This document shows, one piece after another, positions 7,611-14,968 of a DNA stretch of 58,647 nucleotides; positions within the stretch are counted from its first letter, which is position 1; each line of letters begins with the position of its first letter. The position numbers and the translations under genes were made by a program. This stretch comes from CAZJRB01 sp964547995. Lineage in GTDB: Bacteria; Planctomycetota; Planctomycetia; Pirellulales; Thermoguttaceae. The notes beneath the pieces were generated by a model, which searched no databases, was not told the origin of the DNA, and saw only the letters and a program-made list of their open reading frames with translations. The DNA lies in assembly GCA_964547995.1 (NCBI GenBank), contig CAZJRB010000032.1:1-58647 (forward strand). The letters are read 5' to 3'.

Positions 7611-8426
7611 TTACGAGCAGCGATAATCCGCACGCAAACTGAAACAAGTGCAGCAGACGAAGTACAACAGTTGAAAGCAGTGTTCCTCAAGGACCGGTTC
7701 GTCTTTCCAGTGAACCAAAGCCATTTCCTTCATGAGAAATTCTGCCTGCGTTTCGCCGTACGGATCTTCGAGCCTGCTCGCGGGACACTTCGGATTCGGG
7801 CAGACCATGTTCTTGTGGCTCTGGTAGGCCAGTGGTTGGCCGCCAAACTGACTGATGGGAAGGTCCCATTCCGAACGAATCCGCGTTCCGAAGTAGTCAT
7901 TGATCACTCTTTGAGCCGACTTATCCAATGCATCATGACCAATCGTATCGGCAAGCGACAGTATGGCATCGATGGTTGAGGGAATGCGTTCAAAGGCGAT
8001 AGGGCGGCGCTGAATCTCGGCAGGCGTATCCTGAAACGGCGTTTCGTCTTCTCTAAGGTATTCCGTGTGACAGTCGAACGGAAAGCACTTCATTCGGCTG
8101 TCGGACAAAACCGTGTACGAGGCGGTTACGCATTGCCAACAGATGTAGAAAGGCAATCTCTCGGCCGGCGCGAATCCAACCTTCGCATACTCCGGGATCA
8201 GTTTGTCATGTAGATCCAGATCCCAAACAAGCGTCAGACCCTTCTTGCATTGTGGGCATATGCTTCCCTTGTGCGGTGCGGACCCACCAGCGAAGTGCTT
8301 GGAGCCTCTGGTACTCGCCCTCAGTCGCATTCCCTGAGCGACGAACCGCCGGCTATCGTGCCAGAGCGCCTGGAAATTCTCGCTACAGAGGGACTTACAG
8401 AGGGACTTGGGGGGTCTTTGAGGCAC
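7611..8426 (-). CDS. YwqG/DUF1963-like protein with zinc-binding cysteines
   Basis: The frame gives 271 residues from a GTG; an ATG 32 codons later (8330) may be the true start, because the extra N-terminus contains a tandem KSLC repeat and no domain. The body has CxxC pairs (CPQC, CWQC), a segment QFGGQPLAYQSHKNMVCPNPKC like the GG-P-x-Q plus cysteine knuckle of YwqG/DUF1963 proteins, and a cysteine-rich end (CCTC, YRCS) typical of that family's last strand. The function of such proteins is not known; many sit next to polymorphic toxins as candidate immunity proteins. The gene lies between attC-like sites C and D and has no clear Shine-Dalgarno. Confidence 0.6.
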   Translation of the reverse strand: MPQRPPKSLCKSLCSENFQALWHDSRRFVAQGMRLRASTRGSKHFAGGSAPHKGSICPQCKKGLTLVWDLDLHDKLIPEYAKVGFAPAERLPFYICWQCVTASYTVLSDSRMKCFPFDCHTEYLREDETPFQDTPAEIQRRPIAFERIPSTIDAILSLADTIGHDALDKSAQRVINDYFGTRIRSEWDLPISQFGGQPLAYQSHKNMVCPNPKCPASRLEDPYGETQAEFLMKEMALVHWKDEPVLEEHCFQLLYFVCCTCFSLRADYRCS

Positions 8427-8437
8427 GTATTTTTCCC

Positions 8438-8498
8438 GTATAACGTCTTGCTTCAGCGGCGCGGCTTGTCCGCGTCCGTCTGTAAGCTATTGTTAGCC
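8438..8498 (-). other. attC-like recombination site D
   Basis: This is the clearest site, 61 bp on the minus strand: R'' GGCTAAC (8498-8492), a 4-nt spacer, L'' GCTTACAG (8487-8480), L' CTGAAGC (8456-8450), a 5-nt spacer and R' GTTATAC (8444-8438). L'' and L' pair along their length except for one extra A in L'', the extrahelical base used by integron integrases to choose the strand. R'' begins 27 nt after the stop of the 131-residue gene, and R' lies 12 nt before the GTG start of the next gene. Confidence 0.7.
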
Positions 8499-8524
8499 CC
8501 ATTTTACTTGATTCTTGGAACAGA

Positions 8525-8920
8525 TCAATCAACTCCAACCCAATACAAGATGGAGTCTAAAGTACTTCGTTCCCCATCCGACGAAACATGCTTCCTCACA
8601 TTCTTGACAGCCTCTTTTACTCCATCAGCACCAAACTGTCTCTTCAGATACCATGGCACTTCCTGGATGCTCACGTCCCAGTTCGGCAGCATGGATTCAA
8701 CAGCCAGTTCACACGGAATCGGACAAGAGGGATTTGCTTCGTGAAGCAATCGCGCCGCGTCATAAACGGCTACGCCGATCGCTTGCTCCTCTACCGCGTG
8801 TCCGAAGATGACCGTGAACCGTTCGGGATCGTCCGACTCGCTTATTGACGAAACCAAGGCTGCCCATTCTCCATTGGCGTTGGCTCGGCGAATCGCTCCT
8901 ATAAGATCGTCACGAGTCAT
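8525..8920 (-). CDS. Small protein of unknown function in a cassette-like unit
   Basis: I do not recognise this 131-residue acidic protein. It has no signal peptide or membrane segment. It is helical with the segments DDLIGAIRRANANGEWAAL, GHAVEEQAIGVAVYDAARLL and PWYLKRQFGADGVKEAVKN. The start codon lies 12 nt after the R' box of site E and the stop 27 nt before the R'' box of site D, so the gene and site D would form a unit of about 495 bp, a normal size for an integron cassette. No Shine-Dalgarno is present, also common in cassettes. A helical immunity-like or regulatory role is possible but unsupported. Confidence 0.65.
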   Translation of the reverse strand: MTRDDLIGAIRRANANGEWAALVSSISESDDPERFTVIFGHAVEEQAIGVAVYDAARLLHEANPSCPIPCELAVESMLPNWDVSIQEVPWYLKRQFGADGVKEAVKNVRKHVSSDGERSTLDSILYWVGVD

Positions 8921-8932
8921 CGTTTTGTCGGG

Positions 8933-9015
8933 GGCTAACGTATAGGAGTTTATCCGTCGTGGCGGAGTCGTGGCGCAGCCGCGACGGAGCCATGAGGGAT
9001 AAACTCCGGTTGAAC
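8933..9015 (-). other. attC-like recombination site E
   Basis: On the minus strand R'' GTTCAAC (9015-9009) fits the integron consensus RYYYAAC exactly. It is followed by an 11-nt arm GGAGTTTATCC (9007-8997), a GC-rich centre, the exact complementary arm (8955-8945), a 5-nt spacer and R' GTTAGCC (8939-8933). The site is longer (83 bp) than B and D and belongs to a different core family. The next gene starts 12 nt after R'. The R'' spacer is only 1 nt if the full 11-nt arm is counted, which is unusual. Confidence 0.55.
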
Positions 9016-9302
9016 TGAGCCGCTAAGCGGCGGTGCGGCTCGAACCCTGAGCCGCCCCTGGGTAAGCCGCTATGGAGATTGTAAACCCTTGCCGCTGGAT
9101 AGGTCAAGCAAATGGGCGCCTCTGGGGAGGGGGTGCCGGCGGAAATCGCGATCATTCGCCGGGCAAAATCGGCGCTTCGAGAGGAAAGGAGGCGGCCAAG
9201 AGGCAGAGGAGAGTCGTTTTGAAGTAACCGGCGCAGACCGGTGGCGCTCCGCAGCCGCGGAGAACTGAAGTTGGAACGGTCGCAGTCCGTCGGAGGCGGT
9301 TT

Positions 9303-10565
9303 CTACGGCGAGTGACATGGTGGTGCCCGCGGGAATGATGACGGTAATGGGTGAAAGATCAGCGGCGGGAGTTCGGTTCGCTGGAGCGGGCGGTGGCCAC
9401 AGCGTGGGCATTGGGTGATGTCCATGCCGGTCAATGCGAGCATCCACTCTTGGAGCGTCCGCTTCGGTTCCTCGTTTTCCGGTTCCTTCGGCACCCCCAG
9501 CAGCTCGCGGGATCGCGCCAAGGCTTGGTTCTTCCGGCGATTGGCGAGGAACCCGAAGTGCCGAATCCGCATGAAGCGCGACGGGAGAACGTGCAACAGG
9601 AAACGGGCGATAAACTTCTCCGCTGGAAGCGAGCAGGTGCGGATGACATCCCCGGCGGCACGGTCACGATACAGAAACCGGACGGTCCCGTCCTCGGCCG
9701 AGAGTAGCCGGTGATTCGAGATGGCCACACGGTGCGTGTAACGGCCGAGATAGTCGAGAACCTTTTCGGGCCCGCCAAACGGCGGCTTGCTGTAGACGTT
9801 CCAACTCTTGTGCCAAAGCGGGGTCAAGAATGCCTTCCACTTCGCGGGGCCCGCCAAGTGGGCGATCCGTCCGGTTAGCGACAACTGGCCCGTCGCCACG
9901 AGCTGCTGAAGCCCTTCGAGGAACTTCGCGCGGAACACGATACCGAGCGCCTTCACGCTGAAGAGGTAGGTCTTGCTCCGTGCGGGGTTCCAGCGGCTTC
10001 CATTTTCGGCCAAGGCCCCGCCGGGGATCGCGCAGTGCAGGTGGTAATGGGGCCGCAGTTGCTGGTCCCAGGTGTGCAAGATGGCCGTGAATCCCAGCAG
10101 CCCTCGCAGGTTGTTCCGGCCGAACGTCAGAAGCGTATCCGACGTGGCCCTAAACAGCAGTTTCAGCATCTCGCGCTGGTTCCGTTCCGATGAGAGAAAC
10201 AGACAGTTCAGCTCGTGCGGCACGGTGAAGACGTTGTGGAAGTAGGGCACCGGCAGCAGTTCGGCCTCCCGGTCGGCCAGCCACTGGGCCTTGGTCACCG
10301 CCTGGCACTTCGGGCAGTGCCGGTTCCGGCACGAGTTGTAGGCGTAGCGAACGAACTCGCAACGCGGACATCGCTCGCGATGACCGCCCAGCGCGGCCGT
10401 ACGGCAGTTGGTGATGGCGCGCATCACCTTGTGGTGCGACGGGGGGACGCGGTGCGTGCGCCGGTACGCCTCCCCGTACCGGCGCAGCACGTCGGCCATC
10501 TCACACGCGGGCCGTGTTGCCTTCCCCGTCGCCGTGGATGTGGCAACGGCGGACATGGCCATCAC
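9303..10565 (-). CDS. IS91-family HUH transposase
   Basis: The 420-residue protein moves its element by rolling-circle-type transposition. An N-terminal zinc-binding block (CPRCEFVRYAYNSCRNRHCPKC region) is followed by the HUH metal-binding motif HYHLHC and by the two tyrosines spaced by three residues in YLGRYTHRVAISNHRL, the catalytic Y2 pair. The C-terminal arginine-rich RFMRIRHFGFLANR and a last CPRCG knuckle are also typical. Length and motif order match intact IS91-type transposases, so the gene appears functional. Its start overlaps the recombinase stop by 4 nt. Confidence 0.93.
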   Translation of the reverse strand: MMAMSAVATSTATGKATRPACEMADVLRRYGEAYRRTHRVPPSHHKVMRAITNCRTAALGGHRERCPRCEFVRYAYNSCRNRHCPKCQAVTKAQWLADREAELLPVPYFHNVFTVPHELNCLFLSSERNQREMLKLLFRATSDTLLTFGRNNLRGLLGFTAILHTWDQQLRPHYHLHCAIPGGALAENGSRWNPARSKTYLFSVKALGIVFRAKFLEGLQQLVATGQLSLTGRIAHLAGPAKWKAFLTPLWHKSWNVYSKPPFGGPEKVLDYLGRYTHRVAISNHRLLSAEDGTVRFLYRDRAAGDVIRTCSLPAEKFIARFLLHVLPSRFMRIRHFGFLANRRKNQALARSRELLGVPKEPENEEPKRTLQEWMLALTGMDITQCPRCGHRPLQRTELPPLIFHPLPSSFPRAPPCHSP

Positions 10566-11419
10566 TCCCAGGGAGCGTTCGGCTCTCCGGGTGGCGGCAG
10601 GCGATCAAGTGGACTCTGTACGTTGCCTGGTTGTTGGACGGCGACGTGAATGTAGATCATCGTCGTCGAGAGATGTTTGTGGCCCAGCCATTCTTGGATA
10701 GTCCGGAGGTTGACGCCCGCTTCGTACGAGTGAGAAGCGAAACAGTGACGCAACGTGTGGATGCCCTGCCCGCGTGTGATGCCCGCTCGGCGCCTCAAGA
10801 GGTGGTAGGTCTTCTGTACCGTGTCGCTGCTCATCGGCCCGCCGTCCTTGCCGAAAAAGAGCCACGTCTTCGGCCGAAACTCCTTGTAGTAGACACGCAG
10901 TTCTTCCAACAGGCGTGCCGCGAGGATCGTGTAGCGGTCCTTGCGTCCCTTGGCTTGCTCGACGCGGATCACCATGCGCTCGGATTGAATATCCTTACAC
11001 TTCAGCCGTGTCACTTCGCTGACTCGCAGCCCACTGCCGTAGACCAGCATCACTAGGCATCGGTGCTTCGAGTTCTTCGCTGCCGCAATCAGACGGCTCA
11101 CCTCTTGGCAACTGAGAATCTCCGGCAATCGACGCGGACGTTTCGAGCTGACTTTCAGATCGAAGTCTTCTCGCCGGAGCACGTAACGGTAAAGGAACTT
11201 TAGTCCACACGCCTTCTGGTTGCAGGTGTTCGCGGAGAAATTCTTTTCTTCCTGTAGGTGGTGCAAGAAGAAACGAACCTCTTCCAGCGAGATGCTCTCC
11301 GGCGAGCGCCGATAGTACTTCGCCAGGTCCTCAACGGCGGCGACATAGGCTTTGATCGTTTTCGGGGCCTTTCGCTGGAGTTTCAGTTCACGGATCATCT
11401 TGGCGCGCAACGGTGTCAT
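10562..11419 (-). CDS. Tyrosine recombinase associated with the IS91-type element
   Basis: This 285-residue site-specific recombinase has an N-terminal SAM-like core-binding domain (KTIKAYVAAVEDLAKYY) and a catalytic domain with the Arg in GSGLRVSE, a Lys in KGRKDR, the HxxR box HTLRH, the His in LGHKHLS and the nucleophile Tyr in STTMIYIHV. The C-terminal VQSPLDRLP resembles the end of integron integrases, but the extra IntI-specific insert before the HxxR box is absent, so it is the recombinase commonly paired with IS91 transposases. A strong Shine-Dalgarno AAAGGAG precedes ATG 11419. Confidence 0.9.
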   Translation of the reverse strand: MTPLRAKMIRELKLQRKAPKTIKAYVAAVEDLAKYYRRSPESISLEEVRFFLHHLQEEKNFSANTCNQKACGLKFLYRYVLRREDFDLKVSSKRPRRLPEILSCQEVSRLIAAAKNSKHRCLVMLVYGSGLRVSEVTRLKCKDIQSERMVIRVEQAKGRKDRYTILAARLLEELRVYYKEFRPKTWLFFGKDGGPMSSDTVQKTYHLLRRRAGITRGQGIHTLRHCFASHSYEAGVNLRTIQEWLGHKHLSTTMIYIHVAVQQPGNVQSPLDRLPPPGEPNAPWE

Positions 11420-11437
11420 GGGCTTCTCCTTTCGGAA

Positions 11438-11498
11438 AACGGGATGAAGTGGTCACAATGCGCCTACAAAACGCACAGCTACCATGGTGCATCCCGTT
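11438..11498 (-). repeat. Inverted repeat upstream of the recombinase
   Basis: The 9-bp arms AACGGGATG (11438-11446) and CATCCCGTT (11490-11498) enclose 43 bp. The position, just upstream of the first gene of the element, would suit its replication-terminus end. The assignment is tentative. Confidence 0.35.
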
Positions 11499-11987
11499 GC
11501 AAGAGGAGTCTCGCACCAACGCGCAAAAAGAGAGCCCGCTACATCAAACAGACGCATGCAGGCCAGCAAGGAAGCAAGATTTATGTCACTACCGCGCAGC
11601 GGTTTAGTTCAACTACGGAATATACGGTTTTCCGCGTGGTTCGGACAAACGCGGACGACCCCGTCCACCTAAGACACAAATTGACCAAACCAGTTGCTTG
11701 ATTTTGTCTCATGAACTCCTTTCATGTCAAGCATTTGAGAAAATAGACATTTTTGGCAACCGGTATTATGCGGAAAACCGCCTAAGCAACAGCACCTCTT
11801 CAAAATCTACATCCCATCGCTGGGGCTTCGAACCCCCTCTTCGGCAATTCGGGACGCAGCCGTCAACGAAAGAGGGAAGTGGGAATTCGACATTCGACAT
11901 TCTGAATTTGAACCCTTCCGTTCCCCTCATCTCCCCATCCCCTAATCCCCAACCCCTAACCCCTTTCCTGTTTTGCCTGAGCAACGG
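11499..11987. other. Gene-free stretch between the IS91-type element and the ABC ATPase gene
   Basis: No gene is supported here. The stretch contains an 11-bp perfect inverted repeat (CGGTTTTCCGC near 11628 with its complement near 11771), a candidate minus-strand promoter at 11701-11730, and an AT-rich then C-rich segment (about 11888-11968) like the one before purQ. A tRNA T-arm-like string near 11825 is not part of a tRNA. Confidence 0.6.
11701..11730 (-). promoter_or_regulatory. Candidate minus-strand promoter
   Basis: TTGACA (11730-11725) is a perfect -35 box, followed after 18 bp by CAAAAT (11706-11701), a 4/6 match to the -10 box. It points toward the recombinase and transposase operon about 280 bp away. 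Confidence 0.35.
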
Positions 11988-12647
11988 TCAGGCCTGCTGA
12001 ATCATTCCATCGCTCAACAGCACGGTCCGCTGGGCATATCGGGCTGCCGACTCCTGGTGCGTTACCAGCAGGATCGTACCGCCGTCGGCGTGAAAATCCT
12101 TCAGCAGATCGAGCACCCCGGCCGCACCGTCGGGGTCGAGGTTTCCGGTCGGCTCGTCGGCGAGGACGATTTTCGGGCGGTTGACCATGGCCCGGGCAAT
12201 CGCCACCCGTTGACGTTCGCCGGCACTGAGTTCGGCGGGGCGATGGGTGAGCCGGCCGGCGAGCCGGAACTGGTCGAGCAGTTCGGCGGCCCGGTTCCTT
12301 GCGCCTGCCCGGTGCCCTGGAACCGCCGCCGTGGCCACGTTGTCCAGCACCGTCAGATACGGCAGAAGATGGAACATCTGGAAGACGAACCCGATGTTCT
12401 CTCCCCGGAGTCGGGTAAGCGCGGACTTCGATGCAGTGGTTAAATCCTCGCCGGTAACGACCGCGGTGCCGGAAGTCGGCATGGCCAGCGCGCCGGTGAT
12501 CAACAGCAAGGTCGACTTTCCGCACCCGCTCGGCCCCCGGACGGCGACGAACTCGCCCGGCTCGACATCGAGGTTCACCCCGCCGAGGGCGTGTACCGGG
12601 CCTTTGGTCGTGCGATAGGTCTTGGTAACGTCTTTCAGATGAATCAT
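11988..12647 (-). CDS. ABC transporter ATPase, LolD/MacB type
   Basis: The 219-residue protein is a complete ABC ATPase: Walker A GPSGCGKST at residues 38-46, Q-loop FQMFHLLPYLTV, signature LSAGERQRV, Walker B IVLADEP with the following TGNLD, and the H-loop in LLVTHQ. The LPYLTV and TGNLD segments are typical of ATPases that power lipoprotein extraction or MacB-type export. The protein would sit on the inner face of the membrane and needs a permease partner, which is not found on either side. The start ATG 12647 is preceded by a C-rich leader without a Shine-Dalgarno; a longer frame upstream encodes that leader and is not credible. The gene follows the secreted unknown protein on the same strand. 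Confidence 0.92.
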   Translation of the reverse strand: MIHLKDVTKTYRTTKGPVHALGGVNLDVEPGEFVAVRGPSGCGKSTLLLITGALAMPTSGTAVVTGEDLTTASKSALTRLRGENIGFVFQMFHLLPYLTVLDNVATAAVPGHRAGARNRAAELLDQFRLAGRLTHRPAELSAGERQRVAIARAMVNRPKIVLADEPTGNLDPDGAAGVLDLLKDFHADGGTILLVTHQESAARYAQRTVLLSDGMIQQA

Positions 12648-12686
12648 GGTTGATAGGGTGGTGGGTGGCGAGTGGTGGGTGGCGGG
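12648..12686 (-). promoter_or_regulatory. C-rich leader without Shine-Dalgarno
   Basis: The last 39 nt before the ABC ATPase start consist, on the coding strand, of repeated CCACC-type units and contain no purine-rich ribosome-binding site. Similar leaders precede purQ and the prepilin peptidase-like gene. Confidence 0.5.
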
Positions 12687-12723
12687 AGATACAGGGCAAA
12701 ATTCGGGCAACGGTGCCGGGGGT

Positions 12724-14769
12724 TCAATGTCGCATTAGCGCGAAGCCGGCTGCGAGCACGACCGCGGCGGCAACGGCAAGCCCGATCGCAAATTTCCACG
12801 CTTGCCCGGCGGCGAACGAATCGGTCGGGGCGAGTGATTCCGCCTGATCCGCGATTGTGTCAACGGCGGCGGCGGACGCCTCCACCTCGGGCGGCAAAGC
12901 CCCTTCGGCCGAGTCTACCCGGGGCGGAGGATTCGTCCCGGCGTCGGGTGCTCGTGCAGGGCCCTGCTCCGGCCGTTCGCCGGGCGTCGGCTCTTGGGGC
13001 TGCTGCGCACCCGGCTTCGGGGCGGTCGTGTCGACGGCAATTTCCTCATACCCGATTTCCTCTCCTTCCGCGCCTTCCCGGGTTTCCTCCTGATCTTCCC
13101 ACGCGGCTTCCGCCAGCGCTTCGGCCGTTGCCTCCCAGTCCCATTTCATCAGCAGATCCATGCCGGGGTTCATGTCTTTTACCTGACACGAACAAGGGCC
13201 GGAAAGGAAGAACATGCAGTCTATGAGGTTATCCGAGGTGATCCCTTTGCCGATATACGGCGGTAGCGCCAGCCCCCGCCCGAAAACGGCAAAAATCATC
13301 ACCTCATCGGCAAACTCCTCGTCGTGCAGGTCCGGCTCGATTGCCAGCAGCGAATCGACGAGCCACTTCTCGGTCTCGTCGGTCCGCGAAAGGGTCAGCG
13401 AGGCAACCTTGAACGGCAACTGCGGCACATCCTGCGGGCCGCCTGCCCAAAACTCGTCGGGCTCTTCCGCGGGGCTTTCGCCCTCTGCCGTCTCTTGCTC
13501 CTCTTGTGTTGCCTCCTCCGCCTCGGTTTCCTCCTTCACCTGGGCGATGGTTTCCCCGACAACCTTTGCCGCCCGTTCGTTCTGCTTTTCATCCGGGCAG
13601 TTGAGCACCAGCAGGACGCTCGAATGGCCCTCCTCGATCAATTTACCCAGCTTCCGGCGCACAGGCGAGTCGACCATGGCACGGATCGTTTCCTTGTCGA
13701 GTTGCCCGGCGTAGAGCTTCGTCTGCCAGGGCGTGACGATCAGGTAGAACGGCTCGTCGGCGGTTTCGGTCACCTCGCCTTTGGATTTCCCGGGCAGCTT
13801 AGACGGCTTTTTCTGCGAGAACCTGGTCCGGCCGACGACGGCAAAGAACTCCGTTGCAAGCGGCGGGACCGCGCCGCGCATCTCGTACGTGTACTTCCGG
13901 CCGTCGACGACCGTCTCGAAGAATATCTGATTGAGGGTTTTCTCCTCTTCGTTTTCGCCCTCGCCGGTCTTTTCCTTCACTTGCGACGCGTAGGCAATAC
14001 CCCAGTGATCGCCGACGCGAATCGGCGTGACCGGCCTGGTCAGCTTTGCGCCCGCCGCCTCGATCACATCGGCCCGTTTTTTGGCAAACGCTTCGATATC
14101 CTTCTCGGAGACATTCTTCGGCTTATAGTCTTCCGCGGTGACGAGGATGGCCGGGCGGTCGATCTCCTTGCCCGGCTGGAACCGGACGATGTATTGGCTG
14201 TCCTGCTGGCGATGATCCGACCAGCGCTTCGGCGGGGCGATATCCACGCGGTCTTCATCCACCGCCGCAATCGGATCGCCCAGCTCGGGAAGGTTCACCA
14301 GCTCAATCTCGACCCGCTCGCCCTCCAACTCCGGCAGCACGTGCAACTGGTACATCGCCCGGACAAATCGGGGGAGGTGCGAGAATCGCATTTCGTGCTC
14401 GCCCAGCGTGCGTTCGTCCTCGGCGGCTTGTGCGGCGGCTTCCTCTTTTTCGGTATCCGTCTTCTCGGTCGTCGGCCCATCGGCCGGCTTTTCCACTGTC
14501 GGCTTCGGTTTTCGGACTGAAAAGAAGATCAGGTTGGTCGGGGGGGCGTCCTCGGCCAGCCCGGTCAGCAGATCGTTGACGGCCTTGTCCTCTTCGCGGA
14601 TTTCGTCGGCGTGGAAATAGAGCACCACGTAAGGCGTTACCGCCCAGTTGTCCAAGGCATAGCGCCAGACGGGCGTAGTACACGCCCGGGCCGACGGGCC
14701 GCAAAGCAACAGAATAAACGCCACACACAACAACCGCGCGATGACCGGCAACGGAATGATTCGGGGCAT
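12724..14769 (-). CDS. Exported, C-terminally anchored protein of unknown function
   Basis: I do not recognise a family for this 681-residue protein. It starts with a signal peptide (MPRIIPLPVIARLLCVAF... ending near S-A-R-A) followed by CTTPVWRYALDNWAVTPYVVLYF. The middle is acidic and lysine/glutamate-rich (QVKEETEAEEATQEEQETAEG), followed by proline/glutamate-rich low complexity, and the last 25 residues form a membrane anchor (FAIGLAVAAAVVLAAGFAL). A CSC motif lies in FLSGPCSCQVKDMNPG. It would therefore be exported and tethered. It probably forms an operon with the downstream ABC ATPase, and the pair may serve transport or assembly of an envelope component. A TTG 18 nt upstream is an alternative start. 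Confidence 0.75.
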   Translation of the reverse strand: MPRIIPLPVIARLLCVAFILLLCGPSARACTTPVWRYALDNWAVTPYVVLYFHADEIREEDKAVNDLLTGLAEDAPPTNLIFFSVRKPKPTVEKPADGPTTEKTDTEKEEAAAQAAEDERTLGEHEMRFSHLPRFVRAMYQLHVLPELEGERVEIELVNLPELGDPIAAVDEDRVDIAPPKRWSDHRQQDSQYIVRFQPGKEIDRPAILVTAEDYKPKNVSEKDIEAFAKKRADVIEAAGAKLTRPVTPIRVGDHWGIAYASQVKEKTGEGENEEEKTLNQIFFETVVDGRKYTYEMRGAVPPLATEFFAVVGRTRFSQKKPSKLPGKSKGEVTETADEPFYLIVTPWQTKLYAGQLDKETIRAMVDSPVRRKLGKLIEEGHSSVLLVLNCPDEKQNERAAKVVGETIAQVKEETEAEEATQEEQETAEGESPAEEPDEFWAGGPQDVPQLPFKVASLTLSRTDETEKWLVDSLLAIEPDLHDEEFADEVMIFAVFGRGLALPPYIGKGITSDNLIDCMFFLSGPCSCQVKDMNPGMDLLMKWDWEATAEALAEAAWEDQEETREGAEGEEIGYEEIAVDTTAPKPGAQQPQEPTPGERPEQGPARAPDAGTNPPPRVDSAEGALPPEVEASAAAVDTIADQAESLAPTDSFAAGQAWKFAIGLAVAAAVVLAAGFALMRH

Positions 14770-14968
14770 GGATACACCAAAATCCAAAAAAGTAAGGCTG
14801 ATCGGGGGGCAACCATTGAGGGGGGGAACAACGTCCCGTGGCCCTGCTGTCCACTATCGCATTATATTATAAGGGCGAACCTTGCCGGTGGCAAACGCCT
14901 GCGAAAACAGGGAGGAGGGGGAGGTTTCGTAGGGACGGGTTGAAACCAGGAACACGTTTGCAGGACGA

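Larger units (their letters stand above)
9016..11498 (-). mobile_element. IS91-family element with accessory tyrosine recombinase
   Basis: The unit contains a tyrosine recombinase and an IS91-type transposase in one minus-strand operon. The transposase-distal end, judged from GC-rich hairpins at 9017-9058, abuts GTTC (minus strand, 9015-9012) inside attC-like site E; GTTC and CTTG are the known IS91 target tetranucleotides next to the origin end. The other end is uncertain. It is placed at a 9-bp inverted repeat, 11438-11446 with 11490-11498, upstream of the recombinase. The 9060-9302 stretch after the transposase stop holds no gene I can support. Confidence 0.65.

Noticed and set aside
9070..9447. 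Minus-strand open frame of 125 codons after the transposase
   Set aside because: It overlaps the 3' end of the transposase in another frame and looks like spacer translated by chance.
10562..11419. The tyrosine recombinase as an integron integrase (IntI), given the nearby attC-like sites and its C-terminal SPLDRLP
   Set aside because: The extra IntI-specific insert before the HxxR box is absent, and the gene is translationally coupled to an IS91-type transposase, the usual context of that recombinase group.
11811..11845. tRNA-like T-arm on the minus strand (GGGGGTTCGAAGCCCC)
   Set aside because: The T-loop ends with the wrong base, and no matching acceptor, D-arm or anticodon stem can be built around it.
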